From positions 130,042,001 through 130,106,000 of the forward strand of contig CM032228.1 in NCBI GenBank assembly GCA_019009955.1: a stretch of DNA of 64,000 nucleotides, written 5' to 3'. The notes beneath the pieces were generated by a model. It was not told the DNA's origin and ran no database searches. It was given only the letters and a program-made list of their open reading frames with translations. This DNA comes from Riptortus pedestris. Taxonomy: Eukaryota > Arthropoda > Insecta > Hemiptera > Alydidae. Of the stretch, positions 38,888 through 51,097 are shown piece after piece. Numbering within the stretch: position 1 is the stretch's first letter; every line of letters starts with the position of its first letter. The position numbers were made by a program, and so were the translations under genes.

Positions 38888-39675
38888 CCTGTTACCGCTC
38901 TAGCGGTCGCAATTTTTGTTTAATCCTTACCAAACTTTATATTTAAGCGTTTTATGTAAAAAGAAAGATCAAGTTCGTTAACGGCTGAAATCGGACCAGT
39001 GGGAGGGGGGGTTTAGAGGGGAGGATTTTTGAAAATTCGAAATATCTCCGTTACTATACGTCGGATCGAAAAATTATACAGAATCAATCTTATTACAAAT
39101 TAAATTTCCTATAAATATTGTTATATACATTTATTCTCTATCTTGAATATTAACCGAGATATTTGCATTTTTCAGTTTTCACCAAACCGCCACTTCTACT
39201 CATGTTACGTAAACAATACTCTGATACATAATAAATCACATTATTGGAAGTTTAAATACCAAAAATTGTATTTAAGAGACCTTTATTATACGAGATACAT
39301 GCAAATATGCACTGGTGACTCCCCCCCCCATCTTAAAGCTTGGACTACTAAAATTTTATTGATTGAGATAACAATTATTCTGACTCATTATTAATTACAC
39401 TAGTAGATATAGTAAATAGTTCTCAATAAAATTAATGTGTTATATTCTGATATATTTCAGTAATTGTTTTTCTTTCCGGTATGAGGCGGGACCCGTTTGT
39501 TTACCTTTCTAACCTAACGCTTCCTGTCGGCAGGCTATTGAAATTGGATGAAACATTTCTTATTTCCGTTTGTATTTATTCACGGTGTTGTGTTAGCAGT
39601 ATGTATATTTATCTATTACTAAACTTCACGAGGGAAATCTGCTTAGTTTACGCAGCCCCTGCGTGACGGACTTTT
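38707..39675 (+). mobile_element. Family H type II, full-length reference copy (969 bp)
   Basis: The 5' end is TTTT, then AGCAGATTTCCC (38711-38722) within a perfect 20 bp palindrome GATTTCCCTTAAGGGAAATC (38715-38734). The inverse GGGAAATCTGCT sits at 39632-39643, 32 bp inside the 3' end, so the inverted repeat is asymmetric. The 3' end then has the stem-loop ACGCAG-CCC-CTGCGT (39650-39664) and GACGGACTTTT. The interior holds (AT)n (38836-38884), a G run, the core, and the type II tail with a C run. Asymmetric subterminal repeat, 3' hairpin, T-run termini and microsatellite are the marks of non-autonomous Helentrons (DINE-1/HINE). No ORF for Rep, helicase or endonuclease is present. Confidence 0.88.
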
Positions 39676-39832
39676 CATTGAACTTTTATTGTGCGCGGTA
39701 CTAACAAATAAGTTGAATAATGACGTCATGTACGACTTTACTTATTTACCTCGAAAATGTTTAATTGCTCCAAACCATACTTGACATTTTATTGTTTCAT
39801 TTAACACTAAATATAATATTATTTAAAAGGCT

Positions 39833-40094
39833 GAAATCGGTACCGAAATTGGGGGGGGGGGGTAAGAGAGGGAAAATTTGATAAATATGCTCATCAATTA
39901 CGATGAGTCAGACCGAAAAATGTTATTAGGAAAAGCCTTGTTAAGCAAATCGATGTTCTGCAATTGCTGTTCTATAAATTTTCTCTTAAACCAATTATTA
40001 AGCAAGTTATTAGTACTTTCTTGTTCACGAGTGTGTCATACTAGCACGTGGGACATCTGCTTAGTTTACGCAGGTCCTGCGTGGCGGACGTTTT
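39833..40094 (+). mobile_element. Family H, deleted copy
   Basis: Starts inside the core at GGCTGAAATCGGTACCGAAA with a G run (39850-39861). The 3' end has GGGACATCTGCTTAGTTTAC, the stem-loop CGCAGGTCCTGCG, and a slightly changed terminus GGACGTTTT. The tail between core and 3' end is diverged. Confidence 0.7.
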
Positions 40095-40099
40095 AGAGA

Positions 40100-40814
40100 A
40101 GTTTATGACGTATGTCATAAAAAAATAAAATCCCTATTAGCAGTAGAACAGGAAGAAACATATGAAAAAATAGTTTCATTTTATATTATTATACTTCGAA
40201 TGAATGGATTAATATTAAGAAACCATAAAAATATATTTCTTTACATATTTCAATAAAAATTAATTTGCATTACTATTGAAATTAAAGATGTGAAATCACA
40301 ATAAGCAGTGGGAAACATCAAACAAAATATATCTTCTTTACTTCGAGTAAATTAAGCACAAATTTCGAATCACAAGTATTAATAAAGGAGTAATTTAGGA
40401 AATACCCTATAAGGCTTTATTGGCATTCTGTAGAGACATTAACTTGCTAATAGAATGCCTCGTATGCAAGGTTATATAATTTAAGAGTGAAAGAAAAATG
40501 GACTCAGCCGTGTGAAGAAATCGTGATGAGAGATATTATGGAGGCTATATATTACGTATGAGCAAGACTATATCTTCCTTGTTATACAAAGAGTCAGCTC
40601 TAGAGACTTTTGTAACAGTTAAAGGAAAATAACAGGATACGACAACAATGGCCAACTCTTGTTCTCTTCTCGTTATCTGCCGTTCCATTTCATTAGTCGC
40701 CCCCCCCCTTAAACTTATTACTGGTTTCGGTTAATATTTAAATTAAATGTTTCGGTGATAATGGATGAAAATATTATTGAGAAGGGGAAATACGCAAATA
40801 TATTCTGATTCGTA
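40100..40814. other. AT-rich spacer
   Basis: Nothing recognised, apart from a C run at 40699-40707. Confidence 0.4.
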
Positions 40815-41032
40815 AAAAGTGCAGGGGTAGCTTAAACTAAGCAGATTTCCCACGTGAAGTTTTACAATAGAGAAATCTGCCTAATAATAACAGCAGTAGT
40901 AACGACTCTCTAAACCAATTCACGAGCGACGAACAGTTACGGAAACGAACTTGATCTTTCTTTTTACATAAAACGATTGAATATCGATCGGTAACGATCA
41001 AACAAAAATTGCGACCGCTAGAGCGTTAACAG

Positions 41033-41082
<50 letters not shown>

Positions 41083-41211
41083 GTAATTTTGAACGGACCT
41101 CATTTTAGTTATCTCCTGGGTAGGATCGATGGACATTTGAAGAAAAATGTCAAAATTCCGTCATGAGTACAACCTCAATAGCTGATTTCCCTTAAGGGAA
41201 ATCTGCTAAAA
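40815..41211 (-). mobile_element. Family H type I, internally deleted, with (AT)20
   Basis: Left border AAAAGTGCAGGGGTAGC, then CTAAGCAGATTTCCCACGTG; right border GGGAAATCTGCTAAAA with a complete palindrome GATTTCCCTTAAGGGAAATC (41184-41203). About 250 bp of the core between ACAGTTACGGAAAC and GAACTTGATC is missing. The microsatellite lies at 41037-41076. Confidence 0.85.
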
Positions 41212-41304
41212 TATACAATGTAATAGTGTGATGTGAGTATAATAACATGTAGACCAAAATTATAACATAATGAAAATAGATAAACTAACTTAAATATCTA
41301 ATTT

Positions 41305-42290
41305 ACATGGACATACAGACATTAAGGAAAGTACAGACATCGACAGATTAGCAAAGTGTACTGTAAACAAACCGGATATAGACATAAACTGTACAGACCA
41401 CCAAGACGTACTAGCCGAATGCATTAAGGCACTATAACAGCAGTGACAGCAATCTTGGGATAACACAAACGACAATAAACTAAGACAAATAAAACAAACA
41501 GTTAAGGAATGGCCATCAAGTAACAGGAGCACACGAAGAGAGGAAGTTGTGCTTACCCGACTACGCATTGGCCATTCCTTGCTGACCCACGGACACTTAA
41601 TGACAAACAAGGACACACCGACTTGTAGACATTGTAACGAAACATTAACTGTACATCACATATTGACTAACTGTCGACTAAGAGACAATTTAGATATTCC
41701 ACATGACTTACAGGAACTTTTGACCGATAACAGTAATTACCTAGACTCAATCATTAAACACCTAAAAGACATTAATATATACAACACACTATAATCTACA
41801 ATTTCCACACACACACTACTCCTTACTTCTTTCTTACATTAGCAGGGTGTATAAACATTAATTTTATTTATTATTATTTTAATATATTATTTTATTTTTT
41901 AGTTTCCCTTTCCCTTTCCCCTTTTTCTTTTATTTATTCATTTTTTTTTTTTTGGTTTTCCCTTCTTTTTTTTTTAATTTATTTATTTCTTTGCTTTTCT
42001 CTTTTCCATATTTTATTATTATTATTTTTATTTATTTCTCCCCCCCCCCCAGTCAATCTTATATTTTCATTTATATTATTTTCACCATCTTGATGTTTCC
42101 ATACAATACTATTTGATTCTTATAAAAATGGTATTCCAATGAACCCATCAAAAACCACCTTTGTTCATTCCTTTTACGTTTCCCTCTATTTTTTTTTGCT
42201 ATTCTTTTTTTAGCGTGCACGATTTAATTATGAGTAAATCGCCGGTGTTGCGGAACTCATTTAAATAAATAAATAAAAAAAAAAATAATA
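41305..42290 (+). mobile_element. LINE (non-LTR retrotransposon), 5' truncated
   Basis: Keeps the last ~160 codons of the reverse transcriptase ORF plus a 3' UTR of about 500 bp with long T-rich stretches, ending in an A-rich tail (ATTTAAATAAATAAATAAAA at 42258-42277, then A-rich to 42290). The 5' border lies just inside the RNase H domain, typical of target-primed reverse transcription that stopped early. No clear target-site duplication could be seen. Confidence 0.75.
41309..41794 (+). pseudogene. LINE ORF2 C-terminus: RNase H end and zinc knuckle
   Basis: The frame reads GHTDIKESTDIDRLAK, the end of a retroelement RNase H domain (pattern GHxGIxGNExADxLAK), then a linker with two stop codons (ALxQQxQQSWD), then EEVVLTRLRIGHSLLTHGHL, then PTCRHCNETLTVHHILTNC with the Cys-x2-Cys ... 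His-x4-Cys knuckle, ending INIYNTL and a stop at 41794. The order RNase H, LTRLRIGH, knuckle is typical of RNase H-bearing LINEs (the I-like group in the broad sense). The two stops show that it is dead. The minus-strand ORF here (41290-41616) is a shadow. Confidence 0.75.
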
Positions 42291-42984
42291 ATCACTAAAT
42301 CGCAAACGCGTCAAACAGTGGAGATTATCAAAAGGTAAAAGCTGATATTAAAGGGGAAAAATGAGCTGAAAATGAATCTAGAATTTAATTAATAAATCAA
42401 ACTTAAATATTAATTTAATTTATTCTTTCCTTTTATATAAAAATGTTTTGTAAGTGTGTCGATTAGCATAGTTGTGACGTTCCTTTGAAAAGATGATGAC
42501 AAGAAGTGATGCACTGTGTCTGGCCAATTCTGACGCTAGATAGCTACACCTTCCCCCGTAGAATTTGTGACGCTTCACTGCCAAACACAAATTTTGGTTT
42601 CAATCAACGCAAGAACTAAAAACTAAAATTGAATACAGATTTTTTTTTTTATAGATTTTTGTTTGTATCTATTTACTTAGTGGGCAATATGTTATGTTCT
42701 AGGGCTCTGGTAACTATTGCACAAATTTCGACTCGCAATTATGAAATAGTCTTATTGAATATGAATCTGGTCTACTTGTGGACTCAACATTTTTTCTTTG
42801 ATTTTTTTTTTTTCAGAACATTATGAGTATTTAATACGTTCATTTTTATGCAACTAATTTACGAGGCTACACCGTTATTCATTTCAGTTGTACTCCTTGT
42901 TTAATGTGAGGGCAGGGGCCCAGGTAAGCCATGTGAGTTTAAGGTGTTGCCTTAATCTGACATAATAAACCTATAGCGACTTCC
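42291..42984. other. AT-rich spacer
   Basis: The frame at 42629-42826 is Phe-rich, from T runs. No feature recognised. Confidence 0.4.
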
Positions 42985-43105
42985 CCGACTTATTGACTCA
43001 TTAAATAAAACCATTGGTCATCATCACCCTAGCTATAAAAGGGTGGTAAGCCTCAGTTAACTCGTCCCAGTTACCCGAACTACGAAAAAGGGTATGTTAA
43101 TAAAT
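42985..43105 (+). repeat. SINE 3' body, diverged
   Basis: Shares CATTAAATAA, then CACCCTAGCTATAAAAGGGTGG (hairpin arms CACCCT/AGGGTG), then TAACTCGTCCCAGTTACCCG, and the tail TATGTTAATAAATAATAA with the copies at 4868 and 53158. The hairpin stem is kept while the surrounding sequence has diverged. Confidence 0.7.
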
Positions 43106-43375
43106 AATAACATATACTGTGAGGACAAAAAAAAACTTCCCATGACCAAATATTTTGGGTAAGGATCCCAAAGGCCATCTGTAGTTTCCATTCTGGATGA
43201 GATTATTCACAAATAATGATATGAGGGAGCGTAGACTAGTCAACTCGAAGCAAAATGTACAAAAGATTTCCTCTGTTGTAATAATAGTATAAGTACTACA
43301 ACTGGAAAGTGAGCACCGTCAATATCAAGTGAATAAATACAAACGATAATAAAAAAACCTCCAGATGGGATGCAC

Positions 43376-43988
43376 CTGAAACGTAATCGAACAGGTGTGC
43401 CAACTTCTCACAGGAAATAAAAACAACTACAGAAATATATCAAAATATAACATATTAATTTTATTGAAAACTATTTATTATATCTAGTACTGTAATTTAT
43501 AATTGATCAGAATAAGTTTTATCTCAATCAATCAAATTTTAGTAGTCCAAGAACTTAAGAAGGGGAGGGGGGCAAGATAACATATTTGCATTTATCTCTT
43601 ATAATAAAGGTCTCTTGAAAACTATTTATGGTATTTTAGCTTCGAATAATGTGGTTTATTACATAACAGAGTATTGCTTATGTAACAAGAATAGAAGTGG
43701 GGTTTTGCTGAAGGCTAAAAATTGGAAAATGCATATATCTCGGTAAATATTCAAGATAGAGAATAAATGTATATAACAATATTTATATTAGATTTAATTT
43801 GCAATGAGATTGCTTATATACAATTTTTTGATCCGACGCGTTGTATTGGAGATATTTCGAATTTTCGAAAATCCCCCTCCCACTGGTCCGATTTCATTAA
43901 CGAACTCGATCTTTCTTTTTATATAAAACGATTAGATATCGAGTTTGGTAACGATCAAACAAAAATTGCGACCGCTAGAGCGTTAACA

Positions 43989-44045
<57 letters not shown>

Positions 44046-44163
44046 ATATAAAATTTTCGTCATCTCCTGGGTAGGATCGATGGCCATTTGAAGAAATTTT
44101 TCGAAAACCTCGTCATGAGTACGACTTCAATAGCTGATTCCCCTTAAGGGAAATCTGCTAAAA
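43376..44163 (-). mobile_element. Family H type II copy with (AT)25
   Basis: The type II tail lies at the left (ATTAATTTTATTGAAAACTA, then CTTATGTAACAAGAATAGAA), followed by the core and (AT)n (43992-44041), and the 5' end CTTAAGGGAAATCTGCTAAAA. The palindrome is nearly perfect (GATTCCCCTTAAGGGAAATC). The extreme 3' end with its stem-loop is missing. The plus-strand ORF at 43767-44051 is a chance read through the element. Confidence 0.82.
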
Positions 44164-44164
44164 A

Positions 44165-45040
44165 TGGAAAAAAGGAGGGGTGAGGTATTGAGAGAGTGGT
44201 AGGGGATGGTAGTATTTTTTTGCTGGGTGACGTCTATTGATTGACATAGAGCCTAGGGGGGGATTTATCCAATGATATCATTGAGGGTAGGAAGGAAGGG
44301 GCTACCTCCCCACTTCCAGCAAATACATATTTTCTCCAGTAGGAGTGCAAGTGGAGCTTGAGGTAGAATATATATTAGACCACTGTCACTCCTCCTACGC
44401 CCTACTTACGCTTATTGAATTTTGTTTATTCAAGGTAATGTTAAAGTTTAATTAGGTTCTACTGATTACTCTCTCCTGGATGCCTCTAATTCATATCTCT
44501 TTGTAAGGAAGCAGCTGCTTTAAACAAACGCACAGCATATTGTATAATTAATGCTATTACTATCAAAATGTTAATTAATGTTAAAAGTCACTCTGAGGAT
44601 CGCTTTGGACGATGATGAAAGTAAAATGATCTACAACGGATGGAACCCTAATTAAGTCGTGGGTTGATGGAGTCAAAAGAAATAAGTGTCAAATATATGA
44701 AAAAATGTACTTTTAGAGTTCAGAATAATCACCTAAGTCACGCCTGAGCGAGTTACTTGATAATGGGAAATATTTCAATCGTGTCCAAAAAAACTAAACA
44801 ATACATAGAATATTTGTATACTAATCAGTTGGAACCCATTGATTTTATACAAGTAATCCATCATTTTACTCAATGTTTCCTCCGCTAAAAGCAACATTCA
44901 GTTGGAAAGTGAAAAACTTCTGGAATGATTTTTTTTGTTTCTATTTGTTCAAAGTCTGAATAAAACAATCATTTAATTTACAATAATTATCTAATTATAA
45001 TTATATAAACGACAACACATCCTTGTTACAAACTTTTTGG
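44165..45040. other. Spacer with a G-rich patch
   Basis: A purine-rich patch at 44166-44310 (GGAGGGGTGAGG type). No gene or repeat unit recognised. Confidence 0.4.
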
Positions 45041-45443
45041 CAGATTTATTTCCTTTGGTGGTAATCAGGTATTGAGGTTATACTCATGTTACGGTTTTCT
45101 TAACATTTCCTCAAATGTCCATCGATCCTACTCAGGTTCCAAAAATTCAAAATATATCCGTAATTATGAGTCGGATCGTAAAATGTTACAGCACCGATCT
45201 TGTTAAACTATTGATGGTCTACAACTGTTGTTATATGTATTTTTTTTTTTTTTTGTAACTTGAATACTAATCGAGCTATTCGAACTCATTCGTTTTCAGT
45301 TCTCAGTAACCCCCCCCCCCGACTACTCATCAGTTTTTTACATAGAAATAGAGAACATGTGAGGTAAGGTCAAAAGTATTCAATACAATCACGTGGGAAA
45401 TCTTCTGGGTTTACGCAGCCCGTGCTGCTTGACGGAATGTTTA
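45041..45443 (+). mobile_element. Family H, deleted and diverged copy
   Basis: The 5' block is damaged (GGCAGATTTATTTCCTTTGG in place of the palindrome). The segment from the microsatellite to the G run is lost, joining CGATCCTACTCAGG to TTCCAAAAATTCAAAATATA. A type II start (TTTTCAGTTCTCAGTAACCC with a C run) follows, and the 3' end reads CACGTGGGAAATCTTCTGGG. Confidence 0.65.
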
Positions 45444-45444
45444 A

Positions 45445-47560
45445 AGGCTGTGAACGAAAATATAAAAAAAAGAAAACCATTTAATCTGAGATATTCCAAG
45501 AAAATCCTTCCTTCACAAATTATACCTTTTTGAAAGCCACTACGTTTTGAGCCTAAGATGTGCTCTCTTCACTGTCGGTCCTTTACTTCCAACAACATTC
45601 AGTTCTTCTTTTGGGGATAAATATTCATTATGTACCCCCATCTCACATACTACTCAATTATTTTCATAAAATATTTTCGTATTTGATAGATTTATTTTAT
45701 CTATTTAATATCACACTGAAATTAATAAGCAAGATCAATTAAGTAATGCCACGACTTATAAGAAATTATATAAATACTATCATTAAAAAACTGATGATAA
45801 TAATTCGTAATGTTTACATCAGCAGCATAGTGGAAGGCTCCTGGTTTGAATTGCTATATTTTATTTTAACATACTAATATTTTCCAAGACCCAGGACTAC
45901 TAAATGCTAATTTGGAAAAATTTGTCTTTTAGCTTCAGATATGCTCATATTTAATTTTTCCTCTAACTATCGGCGTCTCATAATCCTCTGAACTATAACA
46001 TTTCAAATAAATTAATGTAGTTTTTGGACTACCACATCCAACGTTGAAAGTCACTCTAAATAGGATTTTATGACATTTATTTTCTACGTTACAAAAAACT
46101 TACATTACTAACACATATCCTAGACTTTCTTCACTGTTTTTTATTACTTGATTTTTATTTTTACTTAAAATGTTCTAATTTTCCGGTCTTTACTTTAATC
46201 ACTCATCCAGAGAGCAAGAGGCGAAAAGTGTGAATTTATTACTGATCATTATTAACCATCCCGCAGTATTAAATGTACAATTTAGTAAAATACATATAGT
46301 ATAAAATGGAATAGGTCTACAGCATACTAAAAAAGATTTAAAAGGGATAGCTTTTATTATATTCATTTAGACAAAGTACGGATATGAGAAACACTCAAAT
46401 ATTTAAGGAATATTTTCCAAAATATATAAATAAAGTACAAGGAAGGTGTACATGAAGGAATACATATATTATTCCAACTACCCCCTAAACAGAGATCTTG
46501 CTAATTACCATCGTTGTGGGGCATAAACTAAATAAATAATATCCATTCATCTCGATCTTCACGATGGATATGGCTCTGTCGTCGATGATGACTTGCACAC
46601 ACGAGAAAGAAGCCAACCTTCACAATGCACACCGCATAATATCGCCTTTATGAGCTCTTCTGGAATCCCACAGGCTTATTTAGGTTTTAAATTAATTGTC
46701 AAGTCCTCCAAGATATTAGAGGATAAAGTCCCTTCCTAAAGAAGGATAACCTCATTGAGAAAGTGTTGAGGGAGTGAGTTTGGGGGATGAAAATGACAAG
46801 AGGCCTAACGTCACCTCATGAATTTATGAAGATGTCGGGCGGGCCCCTCCCCAAGGGTAGCTCTGGGGATGAATAAAAATAGCCATAAAATGCACTCCCA
46901 ACATATTCGCCTGCTCGCTGCTCCCTTACCCTCCCTTCTCCCTGCAGTTTAGGGGATGTTTCAACCCCCCTACTCATGCTTATGAAGGCCATAAAAAGAC
47001 AAAGAGATGAAAACTTTATCTCATAGAATTTTACGTCTTCTTCCGGCTCGATAGCCTCGTCAAGTCATACTAACTGTTCACTAACCCCAACTGATGTATG
47101 TCTCATTGAAGAATCATCCATACTAGTCTACGGATGCCAAAATAGTAATCATCTTCCATGTTCGTTTCTACTGTAGCTGAATGATTACATCATATCAGTC
47201 ACTTTTTACATTATTCCCTAAACCGTCAAAACACTATCTCTTTTATACGTAGATACTGGAAGGGGGGGGGGTATAAGCGGGAAAACAAGAAGAAAAAGAC
47301 GTGATACCATCCACAAACATGTATTTACCAAAAAGGACAAAACCGTTTTCAAAAGCAATGCTTCATCAATAGATAAAGCAATCTTTGAGTAGCACCATCC
47401 TCGGGCTTAAACCGTAAGGAATTGTGGTTTAGAATTTAGTCTATAACTGACTCTACGTTTGTATGTTAGTATAGTGATAATTGAAATTTTAGGAACAATC
47501 AATTTACCCATAAAATTCACAGACAATGATGTCACAACAATAAACAAAACAGCCCTTTTT
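45445..47560. other. AT-rich spacer
   Basis: A faint tRNA-like piece AGCATAGTGGAAGGCTCCTG (45825-45844) followed by GTTTGAATTGC is too short to call. A purine/G-rich patch with a run of nine or more G lies at 47262-47272. No gene supported. Confidence 0.4.
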
Positions 47561-47639
47561 TTTTAAAAAAAAAAACCTCTTTTTGGGGGTTCCACAGCCC
47601 CTTCACGAGCTGCCTTTCTAAGTGTTAATGGATATAAAC

Positions 47640-47720
47640 AATAAATGTTTTTGTTATTTTTCTATAATTTTGTTTTCATTTTACATTGTGAAACTTTGAG
47701 CCAAATCGCCAAGATGTGGG
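47640..47720 (+). repeat. Dispersed repeat, copy 1
   Basis: TTTTTGTTATTTTTCTATAA, then TTTTGTTTTCATTTTACATT, then GAGCCAAATCGCC match a segment at 60665-60745 in the same orientation with few differences. Type unknown. Confidence 0.6.
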
Positions 47721-48335
47721 TGCTCCTGTATAAATAAAAAAAAGCAATACAATAATTAATACTTTTTTTTATTCATTTCACATTTACTGTTTTAGAGAAG
47801 ATTTTCGAAGACACATAATTCTAGGTAATCAAAAACTACGATTAAAGTAAAAAACGAAGAGCTAAATAATAATGTAATAAAATAATTTCATCTTCAATCC
47901 ATCAAAGACTGGTCAAATTATGTGACATTTTCAAATTACTTACCAAATAAAAATAAATACATTCCTATACGTCATTGATTGTAGCCTAGTTTAAGTGAAA
48001 ATAGGTAAACACAATTATCGATCTAAACGTAAGAATGACAGAAGAAATGGAGAACCCTCCAGTTAGTGTTAGATAGACAGGCTTTGAATCGATACTTATG
48101 ACTAATCAATGAAGCATGAAGCAATGATTCATTAAGTTTCTACATAAGCTAATATGATTATGATTATTCCCTTCATGGGAACGATATTAAGAAATGATGA
48201 TGACTAATGGAAATTAGGAATGACTAGTATTTCAGTATTTTCTATTACAACCCATCTTCCTAAATAGTAATCACTAGTTTTTACATTATTATATAGTGAT
48301 TTTAATAGTGGTATTTCATTTTTACTTCTTGTGTT
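47721..48335. other. AT-rich spacer
   Basis: Nothing recognised up to the TTAA target of the next element. Confidence 0.4.
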
Positions 48336-48339
48336 TTAA

Positions 48340-49450
48340 CCCTCGGTCGGGAGCGTCAAAAATATTCCGCCTTCGGGCGCGTGTATCTCAGAGATACAAC
48401 CTCAACCGCTTTTACGGAAATAAAGTTTTTTAATATATATTTTTCACTAAAATGTTCAGTGCGTAATTAGAAATCATATCTGAGGAAGTATTTGTTTGAA
48501 AGAAGTAAATAATTTTCAAAATTAACACGTACTATAATAAAAAAAAATCATGGTAGATAATATAACCAAGTTGGTTATAGATTCGTTATTAAAAACGTGG
48601 ACGATAATTTTTAAAATATAATTAAAACATACAAATACCAAAAGAAATAGTTTAAATGCACGTGTCTTAATTATTCATAATTCATTTCAGTTTGTGAACA
48701 ATATAAACAAAATATCTAAATATAACTTCATTCAAAAATAAGTAGCACGAAATCACTATTAGATAAGACTTATTGAAAATCATCTAAATTTTAATGCACC
48801 AATCCTTTTAAAAATACCAGTTTAATTATTATCTCTTTGGCAGAGCTGCATTACAATTAGGACAAGGCGTGGAACTATGTTGTAAACAAATTTTGCTTTT
48901 GCAAATCTCACAAGAATAATGAGTAAACCTACATTTCTTTTCAGTTTTGCTTGGTTCACATCATTTGCTTTAGTTCGTTTAGTGGAGGGACTTTTTTTCT
49001 GCTGTTCTATTCTTGAGTTCAATGTATGGTTCAATGAGCCTCTATACTCGGCAAGTTTCGTCCCTAGTTCGGTTGGTAAACGTCTACTGTTGTCACTGCG
49101 ACATACAATATTTTCTTGAATAAGTTCTTCTGAAAGCTGAATGTTTGAGCAAAATAATAGAAAAATTGGTTTATATGGTTCCATTTTATAAAGAGAAAGT
49201 TAATTTATGTATATATTTATGAAATACAGATTTCAAAAAAACTTACGAGATCGGGCGCGTGGTATCTAGGAGATTAAACTGAATGACAGGTGAAACACAC
49301 GACTCCATCAAACACAGTGACACAACTGACTTTGAGGGGGTCCTATAAAGCACATAACTCGAAGCACTACGCCACCACTCTCTGCTAGGAGGAGTGGCAA
49401 ATATTTTTCTAGAAACCGTGTATCTGAGAGATCACGCGCCCGACGGAGGG
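48340..49450 (-). mobile_element. piggyBac-like element B (1111 bp)
   Basis: Flanked by TTAA (48336-48339 and 49451-49454). The inverted termini are CCCTCGGTCGGGAGCGTC and, from the right, CCCTCCGTCGGGCGCGTG. A subterminal motif GGGCGCGTG(T)ATCTC with an ATCTC/GAGAT palindrome recurs at 48374-48397, at 49252-49276 and at 49416-49443. The termini differ from those of element A, so this is a separate piggyBac lineage. The transposase gene is mostly deleted, leaving a C-terminal piece. Confidence 0.85.
48829..49184 (-). pseudogene. piggyBac-like transposase C-terminus, frameshifted
   Basis: The minus-strand frame has RRLPTELGTKLAEYRGSLNH and then KKSPSTKRTKANDVNQAKLK. At about 48945 the reading must shift by one to give KKCRFTHYSCEICKSKICLQ then HSSTPCPNCNAALPKR and a stop at 48829. 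The pairs C-x2-C, C-x2-H and C-x2-C form the C-terminal cysteine-rich finger that piggyBac transposases use to bind their ends. The catalytic Asp-bearing core is absent. The single indel and the missing core mean it is inactive. Confidence 0.8.
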
Positions 49451-49454
49451 TTAA

Positions 49455-51090
49455 TGGAAATTATTGTATCAATTTAATGTAAAATTGAAAATCATTTCAA
49501 CAAAATGTAAGGAGGGAAATTAAAAAGGTCACGATAATTTACCAGTAAAGTGTCAACCTTCAATTAGCTATGTTCCATTAGTGTAGTGGAAAGTCTGTTA
49601 GCACTTCATAAATATCAGGTCAGAAAACTTGCCAGTTAGGAGTGCGCATAGCAGTAACTGTAAAATGGACAGGCAGAGACAAGCCTAATTTTTAACTTCT
49701 GAACTACTGGTCACCAATATTAGTTTAAGGACACCCCTTTCGATGGAATCAGCTACTCGGCTTGTCCAATGTGGTGTTTATTAAAAAACATTTTGAGTTA
49801 ATGAGATAACAACAAATGAATTAAGATAAATCGAAGCATAAATATATATCATATATGTGTGAGATACATGCAAGTACGTAGCATGATGATTTTCCCTTAG
49901 AAATAGAGAATATATATGTAGTGAGATGAGTGTGTCTTATCAGCAAATGGGAAATCTGCTTATTGTTATATAAATAGTCTACGCCTACCGGACTATAAAA
50001 GGCGGACTTAAAAGTGTGTGATGGACTTTTTTTATCGGTAAAACTTATTCCTCTTACTCTTGCTATTAACCTATGTTTTTGTAGCAGATGGAGAACAGGA
50101 AGGATTAAATCTAGGCCGAATGACCTGTGCATCAGATTCACAAAATATTGGAAGCCCTGATTGCCTAAATCCGTGAGTTATTTGGAGTCTCGATTTTGTA
50201 CCCCCCTTGCCCAAAGACATTAAGTTTTATACTTATTGAAATATTATCTCCCGAATCTATAAAATCGTGCCGTTTTAATGTGTCCCATTTAAAATTTTTT
50301 AAATTTATGTCAGAAAACATGGACTGTAATACACTACGAGAGCGTAAAATATAGAATTATCTCAGGTGACCAATTAGATAAAATTATTTCTATTAAGTGA
50401 TTATTTTATCAAACTCCATAGAAATAATTTGTTTTTTATCTACGATTTCTATGACTAATCGGGCAACACAAAAAATTGTCAAAAATGAGTTGTTAATATC
50501 ATTTTAGTCCTTGAAAAGAATACTGCTCGGAATAAGTAGGCTATAGAAATAGACTAAAATGTGGATGAATGAAACTTTCAGTCAAATTGAGAAAGAAAAA
50601 TGTGAGATTTTAAAGGGAATTGGCTAAAAATTACACTGATAAACAAAAAACACTTTCGGCAGATATCTTAGTAACCAACACTTGTTTTAAGACAATTCAG
50701 ACATGCTGGTTAAAAATATGCAAACCGTTTGTCTCTATCACCCACTGTTTTTGAGATATAGGACATTAACCATTTATATATGTTTAACATTGTATCAAGG
50801 CAAACAACTCGTAGACAAGTTACAGTAGACATATTGGTGCGTAGAGTACAAATTAATATAAACTATATAGCATTATCTTTTATGGTATAGTACACATATA
50901 AAATGCTGTAAATGTCTTCCGATGGGCTTTGCTTGTGAGATAGCCGCACACATAGCAAAACAAATCTGGTGAATTGATGCAACCTCTAGACGCCAGTGAT
51001 TTCACTGCAAAAAAAAAAACGAAGCAAATGAACGAATAATAATGTGATCTCAAAGATATTTGGACTATTATTTTAAGTATAAATATACTC
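49455..51090. other. AT-rich spacer
   Basis: A faint tRNA-like 5' half (TCCATTAGTGTAGTGGAAAG, 49571-49590) has no B box. A possible family H 3' remnant lies at 49946-50032 (AATGGGAAATCTGCTTATTG ... GATGGACTTTTT). The frames at 49821-50141 and 50880-51188 show no recognisable domain. Confidence 0.4.
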
Positions 51091-51097
51091 ACAATCA

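Noticed and set aside
41290..41616. 108-codon minus-strand ORF
   Set aside because: It is the antisense shadow of the LINE C-terminal coding region, which has clear RNase H and zinc-knuckle motifs.
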